NCBI GenBank assembly: GCA_963169595.1
Contig: CAUJFM010000048.1
Location: 1-11,231 of the forward strand
Reading direction: 5' to 3'
From: Bacteroidota bacterium
Lineage (GTDB): Bacteria; Bacteroidota; Bacteroidia; Flavobacteriales_F; PHOS-HE28
Length of the DNA stretch: 11,231 nucleotides
Made by a program: the position numbers and the translations under genes
The notes under the pieces: generated by a model
Told to the model about the DNA's origin: nothing
The model's database searches: none
The model's input: only the letters and a program-made list of their open reading frames with translations
Shown: piece after piece, positions 1 to 7,482 of the stretch
How positions within the stretch are numbered: position 1 is the stretch's first letter
Layout of the letters: every line of letters starts with the position of its first letter

Positions 1-8
1 AAGGTATG

Positions 9-141
9 CCTATAACACGGGTTTTGCGTCAGGCGGGCAGACGTGCAAATTTGGAGCTTTGTGCTTCTAATGAACTTTAATAATAAATTGAAACTTTGTG
101 CTCCGAAACCCGCCCGAACGCAAAGCCCGAAAACGTTAGCG
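9..141. repeat. attC-like imperfect inverted repeat (candidate integron recombination site)
   Basis: This AT-rich island in GC-rich DNA can fold into one long imperfect hairpin. CGGGTTTTGCGT (18-29) pairs with ACGCAAAGCCCG (118-129) over 12 bp with one G-T wobble. A small asymmetric bulge (CA against CGA) follows, then GGCGGG (32-37) pairs with CCCGCC (109-114). Further in, TTTGGAGC (near 50-58) faces GCTCCGAAA (near 100-108). The outer ends are TATAAC (11-16) and GTTAGC (135-140), whose TAAC and GTTA are complementary. This arrangement, with outer R boxes, an unpaired spacer, inner L boxes, extrahelical bases and a long variable tip, is that of integron attC sites. The right box deviates from GTTRRRY at one position, and no integrase is visible. 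Alternatives are a REP/MITE-like repeat or a terminator, although no U-tract follows. Confidence 0.45.
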
Positions 142-261
142 TCCACTCCATCAGCGCGCAGAATGGCCGATAACGCGGAATGACCACTCGGGCAAGGTGT
201 ACGCGTACTCCCGGAGGTCTCCTCATCTGCGCGGCACAGCGGTAGAGGTCACCCTGCACCG

Positions 262-269
262 TAGCTTTG
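262..269 (+). promoter_or_regulatory. Bacteroidota -7 promoter element TAGCTTTG
   Basis: TAGCTTTG is an exact match to the Bacteroidota consensus TAnnTTTG and lies 7 bases before the ATG at 277. No good TTTG-like -33 element is seen at the usual distance. If it is active, transcription would begin almost at the start codon and give a leaderless mRNA. Confidence 0.4.
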
Positions 270-276
270 GGACATC

Positions 277-1146
277 ATGACCGCCCCTGACATCCTTCAG
301 GAGATCAAGCGTCGTGTGGCCTTCGTGGCGCCCAACGCGGCAGGTGTGCAGGGTATCCGGGTGCGAGGGGTGTGCAAGAGGGCGGTCAGAACGATCCTCC
401 TGGTCCTCTTTAACCTTCATTCGTTGGCGTACGCTCAGGATCCGTCCCTCTTCGTATCGGATGCCAATGGAAAATATGGGGTAAGGAATGACAACGGTGA
501 GACCATCATTCCGGAGAAGTACGCCTCGATCTCGATCCTACCCGATGGCAGCTTCTTGGTCTTTGAAGAAGACCCCGGTTGGCCCATGATCATGAACCGC
601 CAAGGCGAGGTCCTGGTGAGCAAGACGAATCACATCGCGAAGGTGCTGGATGCCTTCGACGGTCATTTCATCTGCCAGTATTACAAGGACGGACAATTGG
701 CCGACCTGGCCGTGCTCAAGGCCCGGGACATCGTGCTGTTCAACTTCCCTTCGAAGTACATTCATGCTGAATTCGTGAAGGATAGCTGCCACACCTTCGT
801 GAGTGCGCAGACCTTGATACCGGGAGAGCGACTCGCCGTGGATCTCGATGGCACGCCCCTGACCGGACCCGAGAACGTCCATTTCGATCACATCAAGGGG
901 TCCTTTAGACCATGCAATGGCTATGTGGTGGTGTTGAAGAACCACGGCCATGATGGAATCCTTTTCGGCGTGTACGACATCCGCAAGAAGAAGATGATCG
1001 TTCTTTGCGATTTCTCCGATGTCGTATTCGATAGGGAGAGCGGATACATCAAGGCATTCGACAAGGTCAAGACCTTGACCTATGACCTCTATGATATCCA
1101 CGGGCATCGCGTGCGGACCTGGGAGCAGATCGACAGCTCCCGGTGA
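277..1146 (+). CDS. Putative exported WG-repeat-like protein, function unknown
   Basis: No enzymatic role is recognised. Residues 65-87 (GKYGVRNDNGETIIPEKY and following) match the WG/KWG repeat pattern: G-K-aromatic-G-V, a turn with G-E, then I-I-P-x-x-Y. A weaker copy lies at about 229-285 (FGVYDIRKKK, then GYIKAF and YDIHGHRV). Such repeats form beta-rich, probably binding, surfaces. Residues 32-53 look like a signal peptide: basic CKRAVR, hydrophobic TILLVLFNLHSLAYA, then AQ. The N-terminal extension before it is too long for a normal n-region, so the real start may be GTG 370 or GTG 361. Against this, ATG 277 sits 7 bases after a promoter-like TAGCTTTG. Base use is less GC-rich than in the paa genes, and the gene follows an attC-like element, so it may have been acquired by transfer. 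Its link to the paa genes is positional only. Confidence 0.7.
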   Translation: MTAPDILQEIKRRVAFVAPNAAGVQGIRVRGVCKRAVRTILLVLFNLHSLAYAQDPSLFVSDANGKYGVRNDNGETIIPEKYASISILPDGSFLVFEEDPGWPMIMNRQGEVLVSKTNHIAKVLDAFDGHFICQYYKDGQLADLAVLKARDIVLFNFPSKYIHAEFVKDSCHTFVSAQTLIPGERLAVDLDGTPLTGPENVHFDHIKGSFRPCNGYVVVLKNHGHDGILFGVYDIRKKKMIVLCDFSDVVFDRESGYIKAFDKVKTLTYDLYDIHGHRVRTWEQIDSSR

Positions 1147-1245
1147 TGTGTGCGATGGGACTTGGAGGGCCTTCCATTCCTAGCCCGGATGTCGCCCCGG
1201 ATAGATGAAGTCGTACTTTGATGCCGCACCGAATGATCCGCACAC

Positions 1246-1479
1246 ATGGGCACGCTGATCGAGAAACGAATTGAGCTGGCAAGGCACGATCCGGACACCG
1301 TGGTCACCGGCAGGCTCGGCATGGTGAAAGAAGCTTTGGGCGGTTGGGCCGTGCAGGCATTCACCCCGGCACAGATCCGGGAGTTCAAGGCCATCCGCGA
1401 CCGGATCAGGAGCGGTGCCGTGCCCACCTATTCGCTGCAGGATGTGAAACGCAGGGCGAAGAAGCATGTACCGGAGTGA
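1246..1479 (+). CDS. Small hypothetical protein (77 aa), antitoxin-like C-terminus
   Basis: This 77-residue, charged, probably mostly helical protein has no signal peptide or membrane segment. Codon third positions are GC-rich, as in the neighbouring paa genes, which supports genuine coding. The C-terminal part, AQIREFKAIRDRIRSG followed by YSLQDVKRRAKKHV, resembles the end of many small addiction-module antitoxins: a helix, a short loop with S-G, then a Y-S/T-x-x-x-V-K-x-R helix. That resemblance is only suggestive, and no toxin gene lies beside it: the WG-like gene ends 99 bases upstream and paaD begins 60 bases downstream. It could equally be a lineage-specific small protein. Function is unknown. 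Confidence 0.55.
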   Translation: MGTLIEKRIELARHDPDTVVTGRLGMVKEALGGWAVQAFTPAQIREFKAIRDRIRSGAVPTYSLQDVKRRAKKHVPE

Positions 1480-1539
1480 TCGTGCATACATCCCATTCCA
1501 ATACGCCCACCGCGTAGCATTCGCAGCAAACCAAGGACC

Positions 1540-2025
1540 ATGCCCACCCAAACCCGACTCCTCTCCCTCCTCCAGCACGTGAAGGACCCGGAGATCCCGG
1601 CGATCAGCGTGGTTGAGCTGGGCGTGGTGCGCAGCGTGGACGTGGACGCGGACGGCAAGGCGATCGTGACCATCACCCCCACCTACACCGGCTGCCCGGC
1701 CATGGACGTGATGGCCGCCGACATCAAAAAGGAACTGCTGGAGGGCGGTGTGCCCGCGGTGGAGGTGAAGTTGAGCCTGGCCCCCGCCTGGACCACCGAC
1801 TGGATCACCGATGAGGGCAAACGCAAGCTGAAGGAGTACGGCATCGCCCCGCCGGAGAAGACCGCCGACATCCGCGCCTTGAAAGGCGAACTGCCGGTGG
1901 TGCCCTGCCCACAGTGCGGCTCCACGCGCACAGTGATGCTCTCCGCCTTCGGCAGCACAGCCTGCAAGGCGCTGTGGAAGTGCGAGGAGTGCCTGGAGCC
2001 CTTCGACCAGTTCAAGTGCTTGTGA
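1540..2025 (+). CDS. paaD: Phenylacetyl-CoA epoxidase accessory protein PaaD
   Basis: This 161-residue protein has the PaaD architecture. An N-terminal MIP18/DUF59 domain (about 1-100) carries DPEIP at 16-20, the TPTYTGCP loop with Cys52, and PAWTTDWIT near 82-90. A C-terminal cysteine-rich knuckle has CPQC (123-126), FGSTACKAL with Cys142, CEEC (148-151) and the terminal FDQFKCL with Cys160. The same tail is found in Escherichia coli PaaD. PaaD belongs to the phenylacetate pathway and is thought to help mature or assemble the iron-sulfur-dependent multicomponent epoxidase PaaABCE in the cytoplasm; it is not itself the oxygenase. It is followed after 80 bases by paaG. The usual upstream neighbours paaABC are absent from the 1.5 kb before it, which is unusual. 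Confidence 0.93.
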   Translation: MPTQTRLLSLLQHVKDPEIPAISVVELGVVRSVDVDADGKAIVTITPTYTGCPAMDVMAADIKKELLEGGVPAVEVKLSLAPAWTTDWITDEGKRKLKEYGIAPPEKTADIRALKGELPVVPCPQCGSTRTVMLSAFGSTACKALWKCEECLEPFDQFKCL

Positions 2026-2105
2026 GCGACACGTGGGTGATCCCCGCCGTGTGCTCGTGCAACCGTCCATTTCCACCAACCCGCTGATCGACCGATCTTC
2101 GCTCC

Positions 2106-2885
2106 ATGTCCTACTCCAAGATCCTCTTCTCCGTTGCCGATGGCATCGCCACCATCGCCCTGAACCGCCCCGACAAGCTCAACAGCTTCGACCGCGAGAT
2201 GTCGTTGGAAGTGATCCGCGCGCTGGATACCTGTGCGGAGGACAACGCCATCCGCGCCGTACTGCTCACCGGCGAAGGCCGGGCCTTCAGCGCCGGGCAG
2301 GACCTGGCCGAGGCCATCGCACCGGGCACCAAGCTGGAGGATATCCTCACCACGCAGTACAACCCCATCGTGCGCCGGATCCGCAAGTTGCCCAAGCCCG
2401 TGGTGTGCGCGGTGAACGGCGTGGCCGCCGGCGCCGGGGCCAACATCGCCCTGGCCTGCGACCTCACATTGGCCGCCGAGAACGCCAACTTCATCCAGAG
2501 CTTCATCAACATCGGCCTGATCCCCGACAGCGGCGGCACCTTCACCTTGCCCCGGTTGGTGGGCTTGCAGCAAGCCTTCGGACAGATGATCCTGGCCCCC
2601 AAGGTGAGCGCCAAGGAGGCCGAGGCCAAAGGCATGATCTGGCGTTGTGTGCCCGACAGCGAACTGCGGAACGAGGCCGAGAGCTTGGTAGCCCGTCTCG
2701 CGCAGATGCCCACCAAGGCCATCGCCCTGACCAAGGAAGCCCTGAACCGTAGCGAGAACAACACCCTGGACGGCCAGCTGGACGTGGAGAACGAACTACA
2801 GAGCCTCGCGGGCCGCAGCTACGACTACAACGAGGGCGTGAAGGCGTTCCTGGAGAAGAGGAAGCCGGTGTATAGGGGGGAATGA
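2106..2885 (+). CDS. paaG: 2-(1,2-epoxy-1,2-dihydrophenyl)acetyl-CoA isomerase PaaG
   Basis: This 259-residue crotonase-family enzyme isomerises the ring epoxide of phenylacetyl-CoA to oxepin-CoA. The PaaG family also shifts the double bond in a later unsaturated intermediate. Visible features are NRPDKLNSF (20-28), the CoA-binding/oxyanion segment FSAGQDL (61-67), a second oxyanion segment NGVAAGAGAN (104-113), and GLIPDSGGT with Asp141 at the position of the catalytic aspartate of E. coli PaaG. The glutamates of classical hydratases are not in their usual places. The segments YNPIVRRIRKLPKPVVCAVN and AGRSYDYNEGVKAFLEKR are closely PaaG-like, which favours PaaG over PaaF. The ATG is preceded by GATCTTCG, a weak -7-like match. 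The gene lies between paaD and paaH on the same strand. Confidence 0.93.
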   Translation: MSYSKILFSVADGIATIALNRPDKLNSFDREMSLEVIRALDTCAEDNAIRAVLLTGEGRAFSAGQDLAEAIAPGTKLEDILTTQYNPIVRRIRKLPKPVVCAVNGVAAGAGANIALACDLTLAAENANFIQSFINIGLIPDSGGTFTLPRLVGLQQAFGQMILAPKVSAKEAEAKGMIWRCVPDSELRNEAESLVARLAQMPTKAIALTKEALNRSENNTLDGQLDVENELQSLAGRSYDYNEGVKAFLEKRKPVYRGE

Positions 2886-2893
2886 ATCGGACC

Positions 2894-2932
2894 CGTTGCG
2901 TGTCACGTGTTGGCTGCACCGAACACGCAACG
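2894..2932. repeat. Perfect 10-bp inverted repeat between paaG and paaH
   Basis: CGTTGCGTGT (2894-2903) is exactly complementary to ACACGCAACG (2923-2932) across a 19-base loop that itself contains the palindrome CACGTG. It begins 8 bases after the paaG stop codon. No run of T follows, so a classical intrinsic terminator is unlikely. It could be an mRNA-stabilising hairpin, an operator, or part of a dispersed repeat. Confidence 0.5.
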
Positions 2933-3027
2933 CGCGATGGCCTGTGCGAGGCTGAACCCGTAACACATTCCTTCAACCTTCCGATCTTCGCCCTCGCACC
3001 TTCAGCGAACGCTTCGGCGGACCAGGC

Positions 3028-4191
3028 ATGAACAGCATAACCAAAGTCGCCGTGATCGGCGCCGGCACCATGGGCAGCGGCATCGCCCAGGTGGCCGCAC
3101 AGGCGGGGCACCAGGTGGTCTTGTTCGATTCGCGCCGCGAAGCCGTGGACAGGGCACTTGCCGACCTGCGGCGCACCCTGGATAAACTGGTGGAGAAAGG
3201 CCGGTCGACGGCCGAACAAGCCCATGCCCTCCTTGGGCGGATCGCACCGGCCAACGACCTGAAGGAGCTGGCCGGTAGTGGCCTGGTCATCGAGGCCATC
3301 ATCGAGGACCTGGGTATCAAGAAGAAGGTCTTCGCCGACCTGGAAGGGATCTTGGGTGCGGATGCCGTATTGGCCACCAACACATCGAGCCTTTCGGTGA
3401 CGGCGATAGCGGCGGGATGCCTGAAGCCGGAGCGTGTGATCGGCCTGCACTTCTTCAACCCCGCGCCCCTGTTGCCGCTGGTGGAGGTGGTGCCCGGCCT
3501 GGCCACTGATGCTACGCTGGCCCCCCGGATGATGACCTTGATGCAGGCGTGGGGCAAGGTGCCCGTGGCCTGCAAGGACACCCCCGGCTTCATTGTGAAC
3601 CGCGTGGCACGGCCCTTCTATGGCGAAGCCATCCGCATCTACGAAGAGGGTATCGCCGACATGCCCACCATCGATGCGGCCATGAAGAGCGCGGGGTTCC
3701 GCATGGGGCCCTTCGAGCTGATGGACCTCATCGGCAACGACATCAACTTCACGGTGACGAGGACCGTGTGGGAGGCCTTCTTCTACGACCCGCGCTACAA
3801 GCCCAGCTTCACCCAGCAGCGCCAGGTGGAGAGCGGCCGCCTGGGACGCAAGAGCGGGCGGGGGTACTACAACTACGCCGATGGCGCAATGCCCACCTTC
3901 CCCGCAGTGGACGGGGCCGTGGCCGCCCCGATCGTGGAGCGCATCCTCGCCATGCTGATCAACGAAGCGGCCGATGCGCTGTTCTGGCAGGTGGCCAGTG
4001 CCTCCGATATCGACCTGGCCATGACCAAGGGCGTGAACTACCCGAAGGGACTGCTGGCCTGGGCCGATGAACAGGGCGCCGCCCATTGGCTGGGCGTGCT
4101 GGAGCGCTTGCAGGCCACCTATGGAGAGGACCGGTACCGTCCTTCCCCCCTGCTGCGCCGGGCTGCGGCCACCTCCGGACGCTTGGTGTGA
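3028..4191 (+). CDS. paaH: 3-hydroxyacyl-CoA dehydrogenase PaaH (3-hydroxyadipyl-CoA dehydrogenase)
   Basis: This 387-residue NAD-dependent dehydrogenase oxidises 3-hydroxyadipyl-CoA to 3-oxoadipyl-CoA in the cytoplasm, just before the final thiolysis of phenylacetate breakdown. The Rossmann domain (1-183) starts with VAVIGAGTMGSG (8-18). The catalytic set aligns with the known family: Ser120 in NTSSLS, His141 in GLHFFNP, Glu153, and Asn191 in DTPGFIVNRV. The first C-terminal dimerisation domain (about 184-285) contains MGPFELMDLIGNDIN. A second copy of that domain follows (about 303-385, with MLINEAADAL and GVNYPKGLLAWAD). E. coli PaaH is longer, about 475 residues. The assignment to PaaH rather than a general 3-hydroxybutyryl-CoA dehydrogenase rests partly on the paa neighbours. 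A hairpin, CCGGACG at 4175-4181 with CGTCCGG at 4198-4204, spans the stop codon but lacks a U-tract. Confidence 0.88.
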   Translation: MNSITKVAVIGAGTMGSGIAQVAAQAGHQVVLFDSRREAVDRALADLRRTLDKLVEKGRSTAEQAHALLGRIAPANDLKELAGSGLVIEAIIEDLGIKKKVFADLEGILGADAVLATNTSSLSVTAIAAGCLKPERVIGLHFFNPAPLLPLVEVVPGLATDATLAPRMMTLMQAWGKVPVACKDTPGFIVNRVARPFYGEAIRIYEEGIADMPTIDAAMKSAGFRMGPFELMDLIGNDINFTVTRTVWEAFFYDPRYKPSFTQQRQVESGRLGRKSGRGYYNYADGAMPTFPAVDGAVAAPIVERILAMLINEAADALFWQVASASDIDLAMTKGVNYPKGLLAWADEQGAAHWLGVLERLQATYGEDRYRPSPLLRRAAATSGRLV

Positions 4192-4230
4192 CCGGCCCGT
4201 CCGGGGACCGAAAAAGTATTTATTGACAAG

Positions 4231-4264
4231 TTGTTTTCCATGGAATTCTTTACATATACCTTTG
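4231..4264 (+). promoter_or_regulatory. Bacteroidota-type promoter of the yceI-like gene
   Basis: TACCTTTG at 4257-4264 exactly matches the -7 consensus TAnnTTTG. A TTG-rich stretch (TTGTTTT from 4231) lies about 22 bases upstream as a possible -33 element, in an unusually AT-rich region. The ATG of the lipoprotein gene is 29 bases downstream, which allows a short leader. This argues that the gene is transcribed separately from paaH. Confidence 0.65.
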
Positions 4265-4293
4265 CACCCCGAAAACAACCACTCGTCACGACC

Positions 4294-4950
4294 ATGAAAG
4301 CCCAAGCCCTCACCATCGCTGCCCTGGCAGCCACCTTCCTCGTCGCCTGCGGCCCGAGCGAAGCCGAACAGAAAGCCGCCCGTGAAAAGGCGATCGCCGA
4401 CAGCATCGCTGCTGCCGCTGCCGCTGAGCATGCCTACACTGTGGATGCCGCCAACAGCAGCGTTAAGTGGACCGGCACCATGCTGGGTGTGAAGAAGCAC
4501 CACGGTATGATCAACATGACCGAGGGCAAATTGACCGTGCAAGGCGGTTTCGTGAAGGCCGGTTCCTTCACCGTGGACATGAAGAGCATCGCCGCTCAGG
4601 ACAGCGCCTACGCTCCTGATGGCAGCAAGCAGGGCACCCGTGCCATGCTGCTCGGTCACCTGGCCAGCCCCGATTTCTTCGCTGTGGACAGCTTCCCCAC
4701 CGCCAGCTTTGAGATCACCAGCGTGGAGGGCAACACCGCCACTGGCAAGCTCACCGTGCGTGGCAAGACCAACGAAGAGAAAGTGACCGACATCGTGGTG
4801 ACCGAGGAGAACGGCACCGTGAAGGCCACTGGCAAACTGGCCTTCGACCGACAGAAGTACGGTGTGGCCTGGAGCAGCGGTTCCAAGGACGCCGTGCTGA
4901 ACGACATCATCGAACTGGAGATCGCCCTGAGCGGCAACGCCGCCCAGTAA
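4294..4950 (+). CDS. YceI family lipoprotein
   Basis: This 218-residue protein belongs to the YceI/polyisoprenoid-binding family, an extended antiparallel beta-barrel that binds long hydrophobic isoprenoid-like ligands in the cell envelope. The start at 4294 gives a clear lipoprotein signal: MKAQ, a hydrophobic stretch, and lipobox LVAC with Cys19. Residues 22-46 are an alanine/glutamate-rich, probably helical linker. The YceI domain (about 47-215) opens with YTVDAANSSVKWTG, continues with HHGMINMTEGKL, GSFTVDMKSI, GHLASPDFFAVDSFPTASFE and ATGKLTVRGKT, and ends with IELEIALSG. An upstream TTG in the same frame (4231) is rejected because it lies in the promoter and would bury the signal peptide. 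The gene stands alone between paaH and the convergent DUF2461 gene. A role in phenylacetate use is not evident. Confidence 0.88.
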   Translation: MKAQALTIAALAATFLVACGPSEAEQKAAREKAIADSIAAAAAAEHAYTVDAANSSVKWTGTMLGVKKHHGMINMTEGKLTVQGGFVKAGSFTVDMKSIAAQDSAYAPDGSKQGTRAMLLGHLASPDFFAVDSFPTASFEITSVEGNTATGKLTVRGKTNEEKVTDIVVTEENGTVKATGKLAFDRQKYGVAWSSGSKDAVLNDIIELEIALSGNAAQ

Positions 4951-4970
4951 GCACCGATCCGGTGAAAGTG

Positions 4971-5001
4971 AAAAGGCGTCCGCTCCGGCGGGCGCCTTTT
5001 T
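4971..5001. terminator. Bidirectional intrinsic terminator between yceI-like and DUF2461 genes
   Basis: AAAAGGCG (4971-4978) and CCGC (4980-4983) pair with GCGG (4988-4991) and CGCCTTTT (4993-5000), with a T-G wobble between the stems and a TCCG loop. The A-run on one side and T-run on the other make it work for both converging genes, which end at 4950 (+) and 5018 (-). Confidence 0.85.
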
Positions 5002-5017
5002 CATTTCCCTCCCGCGA

Positions 5018-5689
5018 TCAACGACCGATGAGGAACTCGTTCAACGGACGCATCGCGTGGTAATGGGCCATCACGATGTCCAACAGCTTCGGATCGGTCA
5101 CCTTGGACGCAGGCAGCTCCACCGACCAATAGAACTGCTTGTTGGCCAGGAGCGGCTCCTTGGCGGCCGCCTCCTTGAACTCGGCCGGGAGCACCTTGTT
5201 CCGCTCCCCCTGGATGGCCCCGAAATGGTCCACGAACGGTGCGGCCGCATAGAGCGCCTTGAACTTCCGCAGGTTCGCCGCGATGTGCCGGCGGATGCGC
5301 AGCAGCTCCTCCTTCTCGGGCATGTAGGCCCCGCCGTAGATCCCCACACATTCAGGCCCCAGTTCGAAGTAGAGCCCGGGCACCCCATGGTCATGCCGGC
5401 CGGCCGCTGAAACGATGGCGGCCATGCGCGTCTTGTAGGGCGTCTTGTCCTTGCTGAACCGGATATCGCGGTTGATGCGGAAGATGGCCTCCCGCGGCGT
5501 GATCCGCACCTTGGGGTCCACCTTGCCCACCTCGGCGATCACCGCCCCCACGAAGGCCTCGAAAGGTGCCTTCACGTGCTGCTCGTAGCGCTTGCGGTTC
5601 GCATCGAACCACTCCTTGTTGTTGTTCGGAGCCAGCTCCTTGAAGAAGCGGTTGAAGTCGGGGGTGAACCAAGCCTTGGAAGTCGCCAT
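5018..5689 (-). CDS. DUF2461 domain-containing protein
   Basis: This 223-residue cytoplasmic protein spans one DUF2461 domain at the usual family length. Family marks are FNRFFKELAPNNNKEWFDANRKRYE (about 12-36), IFRINRDIRFSKDKTPYKTRM (about 69-89) with a conserved run of basic residues, GLYFELGPE (105-113) and GIYGGAYMP (117-125). The biochemical function of DUF2461 is not established. There is no signal peptide or membrane segment. The ATG at 5689 is preceded at 4 bases by TAAACTTG, a one-mismatch -7 element. The gene faces away from paaI and converges with the yceI-like gene, so it interrupts the paa genes rather than sharing their operon. Confidence 0.87.
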   Translation of the reverse strand: MATSKAWFTPDFNRFFKELAPNNNKEWFDANRKRYEQHVKAPFEAFVGAVIAEVGKVDPKVRITPREAIFRINRDIRFSKDKTPYKTRMAAIVSAAGRHDHGVPGLYFELGPECVGIYGGAYMPEKEELLRIRRHIAANLRKFKALYAAAPFVDHFGAIQGERNKVLPAEFKEAAAKEPLLANKQFYWSVELPASKVTDPKLLDIVMAHYHAMRPLNEFLIGR

Positions 5690-5693
5690 GGTA

Positions 5694-5701
5694 CAAGTTT
5701 A
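5694..5701 (-). promoter_or_regulatory. Possible -7 promoter element TAAACTTG for the DUF2461 gene
   Basis: Read on the minus strand, TAAACTTG differs from TAnnTTTG at one base and ends 4 bases before the ATG at 5689. It would imply an essentially leaderless transcript. No -33 element is clear. Confidence 0.35.
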
Positions 5702-5741
5702 GGGCGGCATGGGGTGCCGGCAGAGGACCGGCGGCGAAGGA

Positions 5742-5749
5742 TACCTTTG
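5742..5749 (+). promoter_or_regulatory. Bacteroidota -7 promoter element TACCTTTG for paaI-paaJ
   Basis: TACCTTTG is an exact consensus match that ends 7 bases before the paaI ATG at 5757. It lies downstream of an earlier in-frame ATG at 5709 and so argues for 5757 as the start. No clear -33 TTTG is present. The spacing points to a leaderless paaIJ mRNA. Confidence 0.55.
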
Positions 5750-5756
5750 GCCGCCC

Positions 5757-6197
5757 ATGGACCCGCAGGAACTGGCCACCCAGGTGGTGGCGCGGATGTA
5801 CGACAACGACCCCTTCAGCCAGTGGCTGGGTATCGAACGGGTGGTGGTGCGTCCCGGCCATTGCGTGCTACGGATGATCGTGCGCCGCGAGATGCTGAAC
5901 GGGTTCGCCATCGCGCACGGCGGCCTCACCTACAGCCTGGCCGACAGCTGCCTCGCCTTCGCCTCCAACAGCCACGGCATTCAGGCGGTGAGCGTGGAGA
6001 CCTCCATCAGCCACACCAAGCCCGTGAAGGAGGGCGACACCCTGACGGCCACCAGCGAGGAGAAACACCTGTCCCGCGGCACGGGGCTCTATTACGTGAC
6101 CGTGGAGAACCAGCGCGGCGAGGCCGTGGCCCATTTCAAGGGCACGGTGTACCGCACCGGCAAACCCTGGTTCCCCGAGGCCTCCATCCCCAACTGA
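5757..6197 (+). CDS. paaI: Hydroxyphenylacetyl-CoA thioesterase PaaI
   Basis: This 146-residue hotdog-fold thioesterase hydrolyses ring-hydroxylated phenylacetyl-CoA that would otherwise trap CoA. Matching PaaI features are the N-terminal MYDNDPFSQWLGI (14-26), the substrate loop REMLNGFAIAHGG (44-56), and the helix SLADSCLAFASNS with Asp63 at the catalytic aspartate position. GDTLTATSEE (93-102) and the end strand AHFKGTVYRTGK complete the fold. Length is close to E. coli PaaI (140). The start is placed at 5757 rather than 5709 because the promoter element at 5742-5749 lies between them and homology begins just after 5757. The stop codon is only 2 bases before the paaJ ATG, so the two are almost certainly co-transcribed. 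Confidence 0.93.
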   Translation: MDPQELATQVVARMYDNDPFSQWLGIERVVVRPGHCVLRMIVRREMLNGFAIAHGGLTYSLADSCLAFASNSHGIQAVSVETSISHTKPVKEGDTLTATSEEKHLSRGTGLYYVTVENQRGEAVAHFKGTVYRTGKPWFPEASIPN

Positions 6198-6199
6198 CC

Positions 6200-7405
<1,206 letters not shown>

Positions 7406-7446
7406 CGCTCGCTTGACCCCTAAGAAACGATCGTCCGCCAACGGTA

Positions 7447-7454
7447 TTAGTTTG
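7447..7454 (+). promoter_or_regulatory. Possible -7 promoter element TTAGTTTG upstream of the DUF1801/OmdA gene
   Basis: TTAGTTTG differs from TAnnTTTG at one base and lies 28 bases before the ATG at 7483, in the 77-base spacer after paaJ. No firm -33 element is seen. Read-through from paaJ is also possible. Confidence 0.3.
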
Positions 7455-7482
7455 GTCCCCCCAAAACCGCGTCATTCCATCC

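Noticed and set aside
45..105. Repeated CTTTGTGCT in the left element as a possible CRISPR or tandem repeat
   Set aside because: There are only two short copies with no regular spacing, and they are better explained as part of the folded element.
2030..2056. Short hairpin (ACACG with CGTGT) after paaD
   Set aside because: The stem is only 5 bp with mismatches inside and no T-run; it is expected by chance in GC-rich DNA.
2542..5004. Very long open frame on the minus strand (820 codons) opposite paaG, paaH and the yceI-like gene
   Set aside because: It lies opposite three well-recognised genes; GC-rich third positions remove stop codons from the antisense frame. Its translation is low-complexity G/H/R-rich with no family features.
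5709..5756. Alternative upstream ATG for paaI
   Set aside because: The exact promoter element TACCTTTG lies between 5709 and 5757, and the extra residues are not PaaI-like.
5576..6199. In-frame extension of the thiolase frame upstream of ATG 6200
   Set aside because: It overlaps paaI and the DUF2461 gene in other frames and its translation is not thiolase-like; homology starts at 6200.
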